Of a DNA stretch of 64,000 nucleotides, positions 42,034-48,978 are shown piece after piece. The stretch comes from Caproicibacterium argilliputei. Its GTDB lineage: Bacteria; Bacillota; Clostridia; Oscillospirales; Acutalibacteraceae. The notes below the pieces were generated by a model that worked only from the letters and a program-made list of their open reading frames with translations, searched no databases and was not told where the DNA came from. The first letter of the stretch is position 1. The number at the start of each line of letters is the position of its first letter. The stretch lies in NCBI RefSeq assembly GCF_029211325.2, contig NZ_CP135996.1, forward strand, positions 1,798,001-1,862,000. Direction: 5' to 3'. The position numbers were made by a program, and so were the translations under genes.

Positions 42034-42062
42034 ATTGTACGCGCGCAAACGACAAAAGTAAA
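42034..42062 (-). promoter_or_regulatory. Predicted sigma-A promoter for MATE gene
   Basis: Minus-strand TTTACT, 17 bp, TACAAT. Confidence 0.5.
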
Positions 42063-42106
42063 CCGATTCTTCTGCCCTCCGCATTCGCTGTTCTTTCTTT
42101 CCAGAC

Positions 42107-42135
42107 TGGAAATTCCTTCGCGTCTGCGGTATAAT
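42107..42135 (+). promoter_or_regulatory. Predicted sigma-A promoter for EamA gene
   Basis: TGGAAA, 17 bp, TATAAT, about 50 bp before the start. Confidence 0.55.
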
Positions 42136-42185
42136 ACGAAATTGTAATGGCTATTTTACCTATTGAATGCAAAGGACTTTTTTAA

Positions 42186-43136
42186 ATGTTGAAAACCACC
42201 GAAAACGCCAAAGAAACCGCCGCCGTTGTGCTGCCCGCCGTGCTGTGCACGCTGCTGTGGGGCAGCGCCTTTCCGTGCATTAAAATCGGGTACCTTGCCT
42301 TTCGGGTGCAGGGGGCGTTCTCTCAGATTCTGTTTGCCGGGCTGCGCTTTGCGCTTGCGGGGCTGCTGGTGCTGCTTTTTCAGCTTGTGCGGGAAAAGAA
42401 ACTGCCGGTGCCGCCACGGCAAAGCTGCCTTTCTGTTTTTGGTCTGGGGCTGGTGATGACCACCGCGCAGTACCTGCTGTTTTATCTGGGACTTGCCAAC
42501 ACCACCGGTGTGCGCGGTTCCATTATTCAGGGCACCGGCACCTTCCTCACTGTCATACTGGCACACTTTTTCCTGCGCGGCGAGGACCGCATGACCCGCC
42601 GCCGGATTCTCGGCTGTCTGGTTGGGTTTGTGGGCGTGGTGCTGGTGAATCTGGACGGTGCCGCCGGCGGGTTCCGTCTGGACGGCGAGGGTCTGCTGTT
42701 CCTCGCCACCGCCATGTTTTCAGTCGGCTCCCTGCTGAGCAAAGGAATTACCCGCACGGTAGACCCATTCTGCGCGACCGGGTGGCAGCTGTTTCTGGGC
42801 GGTGCTGTACTGGTGGTCATCGGGTTGTTCGGCGGCGGCAGACTGGCACCGACCGGTGCGCAGAGTTGGGGGATTTTTCTGTACCTTGCGGCGCTTTCCA
42901 GTATTGCGTTTACCATTTGGACGGTTCTGCTGCAGAAGCACCCGGCGGGGCAGGTTGCTGTGTACAATTTTCTGACACCGGTGTTCGGTGTGCTGCTGTC
43001 AGCGCTGTTCCTGCGTGAGTCCCTTTCCGGCTGGAAAACCGCGGCGGCGCTGGTGCTGGTCTGTGCCGGCATTATTCTGGTGAACCGAAGCGCGCCCGCC
43101 GCAGAGCCACAGCTTCCGCAAAGGAATCATCCCTAA
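42186..43136 (+). CDS. EamA/DMT-family transporter
   Basis: A 316-residue membrane protein with about ten helices in two EamA repeats (LLWGSAFPCIKIGY early; LSSIAFTIWTVLLQK later). Such proteins export amino acids, nucleotide-related or other metabolites; the substrate cannot be predicted. AAAGGA lies upstream of the ATG. It ends 22 bp before the YihY gene and is probably cotranscribed with it. Confidence 0.92.
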   Translation: MLKTTENAKETAAVVLPAVLCTLLWGSAFPCIKIGYLAFRVQGAFSQILFAGLRFALAGLLVLLFQLVREKKLPVPPRQSCLSVFGLGLVMTTAQYLLFYLGLANTTGVRGSIIQGTGTFLTVILAHFFLRGEDRMTRRRILGCLVGFVGVVLVNLDGAAGGFRLDGEGLLFLATAMFSVGSLLSKGITRTVDPFCATGWQLFLGGAVLVVIGLFGGGRLAPTGAQSWGIFLYLAALSSIAFTIWTVLLQKHPAGQVAVYNFLTPVFGVLLSALFLRESLSGWKTAAALVLVCAGIILVNRSAPAAEPQLPQRNHP

Positions 43137-43158
43137 ACCCAGAAAAGGAGGTGCTCCC

Positions 43159-44118
43159 GTGAAAGAAAACCTGACGCTGCCCTACACGGAGCAGCCGATT
43201 TTTATTCGGCTGCTCAGCCGGTATATGCTGCACGACATTGGTCGCTCGGCGGCGGCGCTGGCTTACTATTTCCTTTTCTCCATGTTTCCGGCACTGATTC
43301 TGGTGACCATGCTGCTCACCTGGCTAAAGCTGCCGCCGCTGTTTATGGAAATGCTGAAAGGCATCGTGCCACAGGACATTCTGGACATTACAGCCACCTA
43401 TATGGAGCACATCAATCAAGTCAACAGCGGCACCAAAAACTTTTCGCTGTTTCTCGGCAGCATCCTGCTGCTGTTTTACTTTACCATGCGTGCCATGAAC
43501 TGTGTAATCCGCACTATCCGTACCGCTTACGGCTACAAATCCACGAAATCGCCCCTGCGGCAGCAGTTGAATCTGTTTGCGGCAACGTTCCTGATGATGA
43601 TCGGTATTCTGGTTTCCCTCATTTTGATTAACGTCGGGCGGCGGGTACTGCACTTTTTGTCCCCTGTTCTGCACCTGACCTCCACCTCCATTGACATCTG
43701 GAACCTGTTCCGCTTTGTCATTCTGGCAGTCATCCTTTTTTCCGTTTTGTTTTTGATTTATTACCTGGTGCCCGGCCGTGTGCACACCCCTAAGCGGGTG
43801 CTGCCCGGCACCTTTCTGGCCATGTTTTCATGGTTGGCATTTTCCGTAATTTACGCGTTTTATGTAGAAAATATCAACAATTACTCCCTGCTGTACGGCA
43901 CGCTCGGTGCGGTCATTGTGCTGTTGCTGTGGCTGTACTTCAGTGGATTTGTGCTGATTCTCGGTGCGGAAGTGAACGGCATTTACCTGGAAATGCGCTC
44001 GGAAATGCGTATGAAAAAAGTCACCGTACCCCAGTGGAAATACCTGTGGCTGTGCGGATGGGATTTGCGGCATCCCCCGCAGAAACCGCACTCCAAAAAT
44101 CATCTCAACAAAAAATAG
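43159..44118 (+). CDS. YihY/BrkB-family membrane protein
   Basis: A 319-residue inner-membrane protein with about six helices. It has the family landmarks DIGRSAAALAYYFLFSMFPALIL, TMRAMNCVIRTIRTAYG and YSLLYGTLGAVIVLLLWLYFSGFVLILGAEVN. The older RNase BN label for this family is not supported. The GTG start at 43159 follows AGGAGGTG by 5 nt. Function unknown. Confidence 0.92.
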   Translation: MKENLTLPYTEQPIFIRLLSRYMLHDIGRSAAALAYYFLFSMFPALILVTMLLTWLKLPPLFMEMLKGIVPQDILDITATYMEHINQVNSGTKNFSLFLGSILLLFYFTMRAMNCVIRTIRTAYGYKSTKSPLRQQLNLFAATFLMMIGILVSLILINVGRRVLHFLSPVLHLTSTSIDIWNLFRFVILAVILFSVLFLIYYLVPGRVHTPKRVLPGTFLAMFSWLAFSVIYAFYVENINNYSLLYGTLGAVIVLLLWLYFSGFVLILGAEVNGIYLEMRSEMRMKKVTVPQWKYLWLCGWDLRHPPQKPHSKNHLNKK

Positions 44119-44145
44119 GGACAGAAACCGACAGATTCTGAGACG

Positions 44146-44192
44146 AAAAATCACCCCATGCGGTGGGAAAGCTACGCATGAGGTGATTTTTT
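44146..44192 (+). terminator. Terminator after YihY gene
   Basis: 14-bp stem AATCACCCCATGCG/CGCATGAGGTGATT (one mismatch), 12-nt loop, then TTTTTT. The 3' arm contains the AGGTG that would act as ribosome binding site of the next short frame. Confidence 0.85.
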
Positions 44193-44513
44193 ATGGTTTA
44201 CAAACCAGACGAACTTTTCAGGGACTGCCGCTTTCCCAAGGGCGAGCACATCAGCGGCTTTGAGCAAAACAACGACCGGTACTGCCACATTCCCGACTGC
44301 AGCATGGAGGATGCGCTTTCCGGCACCAACAGCACAGATGTCGCTTATGAAGGCGGTGTCTGCACCACCGGTCAAACCCACGCCAACGCAGACGAGCGTG
44401 CCGACCGCGCCGCCAAAAAAGCAAAGCGGTCTGCTGCCCCCTTTCCCACGCCGGAAGAAAAGAACCAAGATGACCCTCTGCGCCGCCCCACACCGCCGCG
44501 TTTTTACCCATAA
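44193..44513 (+). CDS. Small hydrophilic protein with four Cys, unknown
   Basis: 106 residues starting MVYKPDELFRDCRFPKGEHI; Cys at about 12, 31, 36 and 57, then a Lys/Arg/Ala/Pro-rich tail ending PTPPRFYP. The ATG directly follows a terminator T tract, and the only ribosome-binding sequence is within the terminator stem, so expression would need a promoter not seen here or read-through. No family recognised. A chance frame is possible, but a competing minus-strand frame is less protein-like. Confidence 0.5.
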   Translation: MVYKPDELFRDCRFPKGEHISGFEQNNDRYCHIPDCSMEDALSGTNSTDVAYEGGVCTTGQTHANADERADRAAKKAKRSAAPFPTPEEKNQDDPLRRPTPPRFYP

Positions 44514-44525
44514 TGGCACACTGGT

Positions 44526-44987
44526 TCAGTGCTGCTCCTCTGCGTCCTCTTTGGTGGCATGAACAGTTCCGCGAGGGTGTTCTGGCGGTGCATAGACGGA
44601 GAAAAGCTTGAGCGGACGCACACCGGAGTTTATCACATTGTGCCAATAACCCGCCGGCACCAAGAATGCATCGTCCACAAAAACATTCGTGCGAAAATCA
44701 AGATTGTCTTTTTCTTTCCCCATACGAACCATGCCGTGGCCGTCCTCCACATACAGCATCTGGTCCGTGTCGGGGTGCATTTCCAGCCCGATTTCCTGCC
44801 CGGGGTTAATGTTCATGACCGTAAGCTGCAGGTGCTTTCCGGTCCACAGGGCTGTTCGAAACATCCGATTATCCCGTGTTGCTTTGGCCAGATTGAGCGC
44901 ATACGGCTCCGGTCCGTGATCCGTCAGGTGTACAATCGGATTTCTCTGCCGACTGCCGGAGCAGGGGCACTGCCGGTTATCCATCAT
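44526..44987 (-). CDS. Cupin-domain protein
   Basis: 153 residues with a single cupin barrel: motif 1 in GLEMHPDTDQMLYVEDGHG and motif 2 in FLVPAGYWHNVIN, the metal ligands being the His, Asp/Gln and His. Similar to small sugar-isomerase-like or dioxygenase-like cupins; the activity is unknown. The N-terminal CPCSG sequence and Cys pair are unusual. AAGGA lies 5 nt before the first of two tandem ATGs. Confidence 0.88.
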   Translation of the reverse strand: MMDNRQCPCSGSRQRNPIVHLTDHGPEPYALNLAKATRDNRMFRTALWTGKHLQLTVMNINPGQEIGLEMHPDTDQMLYVEDGHGMVRMGKEKDNLDFRTNVFVDDAFLVPAGYWHNVINSGVRPLKLFSVYAPPEHPRGTVHATKEDAEEQH

Positions 44988-45177
44988 CGCTTTCCTTCCC
45001 TTCCAAGCGTATTTTTATAGTACAGTGTATGCGTACTTCGGGAAAAGAGAACCAAGCAGGAGCCGGCTGCAACAGCTACCTGCGCGTCACAAAAAACGTT
45101 TGTCAGGCTTCTTAATTTTTCCTTTCTTTTCCGATGAAATTGTGGTATAGTGAAAGAAAAAGATGGGAGATGACAAA

Positions 45178-45348
45178 ATGGACGTTTCTTCTATTGCCGC
45201 CATGAGCACCAGTATGCATCTGGCACAAACCCAGCAGACCGCCAGCGTTTCTGTTGCAAAAAAGGCGATGAACCTGCAGGAAACACAAAGTGCCGCACTG
45301 ATTCAGACCATGCAGGCTTCCAACCATCAACTGGACGTTTTAGCGTAA
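45178..45348 (+). CDS. YjfB-family small protein
   Basis: 56 residues, MDVSSIAAMSTSMHLAQTQQTASVSVAKKAMNLQ at the start, matching the YjfB putative motility-protein family found in flagellated Firmicutes. GGGAG lies 8 nt before the ATG at 45178. The upstream CCGATGAA faintly recalls a sigma-D -10 box, but spacing to a TTAA box is off. No other motility genes are in the window. Confidence 0.85.
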   Translation: MDVSSIAAMSTSMHLAQTQQTASVSVAKKAMNLQETQSAALIQTMQASNHQLDVLA

Positions 45349-46226
45349 ACGGGCCGCCCTTCGGGGCGGTTTTTTGCTGTCTGCTGCATTTCGCGCGGAG
45401 AAATGCCGTACTGCGCATGAAACGCGCGCGCAAAGTTGGTGTAGTCGGCAAAACCACTCTGCAGGTAAGCCTCGCCCGGAGCGGCGCCCGCCTGCAGCGC
45501 CAGCCGAGCGGCAATCAGCCGCTTGCGCACAATGTACTGATGGACGGAAAAGCCGGTGTATTTTTTAAATTGCCTCGTTAAATGATATTTACTCAAATAA
45601 AAACGGGCGGACAACGAATCCAGAGAAAGTTCCTCGCGCAAATGCCGGTTGATATACTGCACAACCGCGTCCATTTTTGCATCCTGCTCCACCGTTTTTC
45701 CCAAATCAAGCGGCGCCGCAAAGCAAGCGCGGTTGAGCAAGACTAAAAGCTGCGCACAGTAAGCGCGCCGCAGTGCCGCGCTGCCGTAAGCATCGCTGAC
45801 ATACACCTGCTCCAGTTTCCGGCAAAGGGTGTGCAGTGCATCCCGCACCTCCGGCACCGGCCGCAGCAGGTTCAGGCGGCGGCGGGCAGAAACCTCAAAG
45901 CACAGTGACAAATCGTCACTGCCGCCGAGGGAACGGACATACGCCGGCTGCAGCCACAGCACAACCCGCTCATAAACCTGCCCCTTCCACACCTGTGGGC
46001 GGTGCAGCTCCCGGTTATTGGTCAGCAGAACATCCCCCGACTGGGGGCGGTACTGCCGCCCCTCGACCAGATATGTGACATTACCAGAAAGGAAAAACAG
46101 CACTTCATAAAAATCGTGGCTGTGATAAGGCACCTCGACCGGCTCGTGGTTGACAGAATGAAAATACTCAAAATCCGGACGGATCATTTCCTGTCTGTCC
46201 GTAAATTCCCCAAACAGTTGTTTCAC
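45327..46226 (-). CDS. AraC-family regulator, probable hexuronate control
   Basis: 299 residues: an N-terminal cupin sensor (VEVPYHSHDFYEVLFFLSGNVTYLVEGRQY and GDVLLTNNRELHRP) and two C-terminal helix-turn-helix motifs (LSLDSLSARFYLSKYHLTRQFKKYTG and GEAYLQSGFADYTNFARAFHAQYGISPREM). It is divergent from uxaC, with a tandem repeat in the shared gap, so it probably activates uxaC and the aldolase gene in response to an uronate. Its last 22 nt overlap the end of the YjfB-like gene. Confidence 0.92.
   Translation of the reverse strand: MKQLFGEFTDRQEMIRPDFEYFHSVNHEPVEVPYHSHDFYEVLFFLSGNVTYLVEGRQYRPQSGDVLLTNNRELHRPQVWKGQVYERVVLWLQPAYVRSLGGSDDLSLCFEVSARRRLNLLRPVPEVRDALHTLCRKLEQVYVSDAYGSAALRRAYCAQLLVLLNRACFAAPLDLGKTVEQDAKMDAVVQYINRHLREELSLDSLSARFYLSKYHLTRQFKKYTGFSVHQYIVRKRLIAARLALQAGAAPGEAYLQSGFADYTNFARAFHAQYGISPREMQQTAKNRPEGRPVYAKTSS
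45354..45376 (+). terminator. Terminator after YjfB-like gene, inside AraC frame
   Basis: CCGCCC, TTCG tetraloop-type centre, GGGCGG, then TTTTTT. It lies within the last codons of the convergent AraC gene. Confidence 0.85.
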
Positions 46227-46290
46227 AGTGCCCCTCCCTGCGTGTTTTTACCATCGTACCGCGAGCGCAAAGAAAAGGCAAGGATTTTTC

Positions 46291-46336
46291 CCGCAAACTG
46301 CGCAATTTTTGCAGTGTATATCCGCAAATTTCGCAA
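46291..46336. promoter_or_regulatory. Tandem AraC-type sites before uxaC
   Basis: CCGCAAACTGCGCAA (46291-46305) and CCGCAAATTTCGCAA (46322-46336), 13 of 15 identical and 31 bp apart, which is about three helical turns. The right copy borders the -35 region of a TATACT -10 box at 46359-46364 that has no good -35, a layout typical of an AraC-activated promoter. Confidence 0.6.
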
Positions 46337-46412
46337 AGTATTCTGCAAAAAATGCGTGTATACTAAAATGAAGAAATGACAGGCAAAAAGAGCTTTTAGG
46401 AGGAATACACAC

Positions 46413-47828
46413 ATGAAACCACTCATTCAAGACGACTTCATGCTGCACAGTGGCACCGCCTCGCTGCTGTACCACCGCTTCGCGGAAAAAGCGCCGATTT
46501 TTGACTATCACTGCCACCTGAGTCCGGCAGAAATTCTCGAAAACAAAACCTACCGCAATCTAACAGAAGTTTGGCTTTCCGGCGACCACTACAAATGGCG
46601 CCTGATGCGCGCTGCCGGTGTACCGGAAGCGTACATCACCGGAAACGCCGACCCTTACGACAAATTCCTGCAATTTTCCAAGACGGTTCCCCGCTGTGCC
46701 GGCAACCCGATGTATCACTGGACACAGTTGGAGCTCAAACGCTACTTCGGCATTGACGACCTGCTCAACCCGGAAAACGCGCCGCGCATTTGGGAGCGCA
46801 GCGGAGAGCAGCTGCAAAGCCCGGCGTGTTCGGCTCGAGAGTTAATCCGCCGCAGCGGCGTCGCCGCGCTTTGCACCACCGATGACCCCGTGGACGACCT
46901 GCACTGCCATAAGGCACTGGCCGCCGACAAAAGCTTCGGCGTGCGGGTGCTGCCCTCCTTCCGACCAGAAACAGCGCTGCATCCCGAAAATCAGAACTTT
47001 ACAGTCTGGGTGCAGCAGCTTTCGCAGGTGACCGGTCAATCCATTACCACGCTGCGTGAGCTGGAAGACGCTTTGGAAAAACGCGCGGTCTTTTTCCGGC
47101 AGGCAGGCTGCCTTTCTGCCGACCAGAGTCTGGCATCGCCGGACTTCCGCTGCGGAACACGCGCGGAAGCGGAGGCTGCGTTCCAGAAACGCATGGAGGG
47201 AAAATCCCTGACCGATGCTGAAACAAACGCTTACCAAGTACAGCTGCTGCTGGCACTGGGACGCATATACCACAGGCTGGGGCTTGTCATGCAGCTGCAC
47301 TTCGGCGTCATCCGCAGCTGCAGCAGCCGGATGCTGGCACAGTGCGGTGCCGACACTGGTTTTGACGCCGTGGGAGATGGCATCTCCGCCGCTTCTCTCG
47401 CCGCTCTGCTGGATGCGCTGGACCGTACCGGTGAACTGCCCAAAACCGTTGTTTACTCTCTCAATGCCAACGACAACGACAAACTTGCCAGCGTGCTCGG
47501 CTGCTTCCAAGAAAACGTTTTCCCGCAGAAAATGCAGTTGGGCGCGGCATGGTGGTTTAACGACCACCGGGACGGCATGGAAGCGCAGATGCGGGCACTG
47601 GCAAACACTGGCCTGCTTTCCGGCTTCATCGGTATGCTGACCGATTCCCGCAGCTTCCTGTCCTACACGCGGCACGAGTACTTCCGTCGTATTCTGTGCA
47701 ACCTGCTCGGTGAGTGGACAGAGCGCGGCGAACTGCCCACGGATTACGACCTGCTGGGCGGCATGGTGGAGGATATCTGCTTTCATAATGCCGAAACCTA
47801 TTTTGATCTGCCGAAAATGCAGGAATAG
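46413..47828 (+). CDS. uxaC: Glucuronate/galacturonate isomerase
   Basis: Converts D-glucuronate or D-galacturonate to fructuronate or tagaturonate. 471 residues: IFDYHCHLSPAEI (metal His), LCTTDDPVDDL, SLNANDNDKLASVLGCFQ and AWWFNDHRDGMEAQM. AGGAGG precedes the ATG. It is followed after 63 bp by the aldolase fusion; the oxidoreductase, dehydratase and KDG kinase of the pathway are not in the window. Confidence 0.96.
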   Translation: MKPLIQDDFMLHSGTASLLYHRFAEKAPIFDYHCHLSPAEILENKTYRNLTEVWLSGDHYKWRLMRAAGVPEAYITGNADPYDKFLQFSKTVPRCAGNPMYHWTQLELKRYFGIDDLLNPENAPRIWERSGEQLQSPACSARELIRRSGVAALCTTDDPVDDLHCHKALAADKSFGVRVLPSFRPETALHPENQNFTVWVQQLSQVTGQSITTLRELEDALEKRAVFFRQAGCLSADQSLASPDFRCGTRAEAEAAFQKRMEGKSLTDAETNAYQVQLLLALGRIYHRLGLVMQLHFGVIRSCSSRMLAQCGADTGFDAVGDGISAASLAALLDALDRTGELPKTVVYSLNANDNDKLASVLGCFQENVFPQKMQLGAAWWFNDHRDGMEAQMRALANTGLLSGFIGMLTDSRSFLSYTRHEYFRRILCNLLGEWTERGELPTDYDLLGGMVEDICFHNAETYFDLPKMQE

Positions 47829-47891
47829 CACGCATAGCACTTTCTTTTTACAGTCGATTATGGTATTCTGATGCATAAAGGAGTTGTTACC

Positions 47892-48851
47892 ATGAATGAA
47901 ATTTTGAAAAAAATCGGTGCAGTCACCATTGTGCCCGTCATAAAAGTCCGTGACATAGAAAACGCGGTGCCGCTGGCGCAGGCTCTCTGCCGCGGAGGTC
48001 TGCCCGCTGCGGAAATCACGTTTCGTGCCGCCGGTGCACAGGAAGCCATCCGCCGGATTCGCAGTGCCGTTCCGGAAATGCTGGTCGGCGCCGGCACCGT
48101 GCTGACCACCGAGCAGGCAGACCGCGCCATTGACGCAGGTGCGCAGTTTCTGGTCAGCCCGGGGCTGAACCCCAAAGTGACCCGCCATGTGCTGGAACAC
48201 GGCGTAACCATGCTGCCCGGCTGCGCAACCCCTGCAGAGTGTGAGTGCGCTATGGAACTGGGGCTGGACACTGTGAAGTTTTTCCCCGCGGAAGCGGCAG
48301 GCGGTCTGCCCATGATTAAAGCCATGAGCGCGCCTTACGGCAACCTGCATTTCATGCCGACCGGCGGCATCAAGCCGGAAAATCTGGACAGCTACCTTGC
48401 TTTTGATAAAGTGCTCGCCTGCGGCGGTACCTGGATGGTAAAAGAGTCGCTGATTGAAGCCCATCAGTTTGACCGCATCGAACAGCTGACGCGTGAAGCC
48501 GTGCAGACCATGCTGGGGCTGCGCGTCCAGCACGTGGGCATTAACTGCAAAAACAGCGGCGAAGCATCTGCGCTGGGCGACGCGCTGCGCGCACTTTCAC
48601 TTTCAAAAGAAGAAAAGCTGGTTTCTTACTTCAGCGGCAGTTTGTTTGAACTGATGAAAACCCCCGGACGCGGCACAAACGGACACGTGGCACTGGGTGT
48701 CAGCCACTTGCAGCGTGCGGTGGATTACCTGCAGCTGCGCGGCGTTTCCTTTGATGACAGCAGCCGGCAGTACGCCGAAGACGGCAGCTTGCGGCTGATT
48801 TACCTGCAAGAGGAATTCGGCGGTTTTGCGTTGCATCTGTCTCAAAACTAA
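47892..48851 (+). CDS. KDPG aldolase fused to a VOC-like domain
   Basis: 319 residues. Residues 1 to about 212 are a complete KDPG/KHG aldolase: EITFRAAGAQEA (catalytic Glu), VGAGTVLT, FLVSPGLNPKV and VKFFPAEAAGG (Schiff-base Lys). The last 105 or so residues (HVGINCKNSG, then GHVALGVSHLQRAVDYLQLRG and LRLIYLQEEFGGFALHL) look like one VOC/glyoxalase half-barrel. The ATG has GGAG 8 nt upstream. Cleaves 2-keto-3-deoxy-6-phosphogluconate to pyruvate and glyceraldehyde-3-phosphate at the end of the uronate pathway; the role of the extra domain is unknown. Confidence 0.9.
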   Translation: MNEILKKIGAVTIVPVIKVRDIENAVPLAQALCRGGLPAAEITFRAAGAQEAIRRIRSAVPEMLVGAGTVLTTEQADRAIDAGAQFLVSPGLNPKVTRHVLEHGVTMLPGCATPAECECAMELGLDTVKFFPAEAAGGLPMIKAMSAPYGNLHFMPTGGIKPENLDSYLAFDKVLACGGTWMVKESLIEAHQFDRIEQLTREAVQTMLGLRVQHVGINCKNSGEASALGDALRALSLSKEEKLVSYFSGSLFELMKTPGRGTNGHVALGVSHLQRAVDYLQLRGVSFDDSSRQYAEDGSLRLIYLQEEFGGFALHLSQN

Positions 48852-48888
48852 GCGGCGTGCAAAAATACAGAAAAATGAAAAGAAGCAC

Positions 48889-48917
48889 TTCCCTTTCTGC
48901 CGAATCTGTAGTAAAAT
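48889..48917 (+). promoter_or_regulatory. Weak predicted promoter for EAL gene
   Basis: TTCCCT, 17 bp, TAAAAT, about 60 bp before the start; the -35 is poor. Confidence 0.3.
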
Positions 48918-48978
48918 AGCATTGGTTAGAAACGCTAAAAATTTCTAAATTGCTATCTTCAGCAGTAAGGAGAACGGA

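Noticed and set aside
45101..45160. Sigma-D promoter for the YjfB-like gene
   Set aside because: A TCCGATGA box has a TTAA upstream, but the spacing is 14 rather than 15 bp and both boxes are imperfect.
46842..48533. Minus-strand open frame of 563 codons
   Set aside because: Antisense to uxaC and the aldolase fusion; no motif or ribosome binding site.
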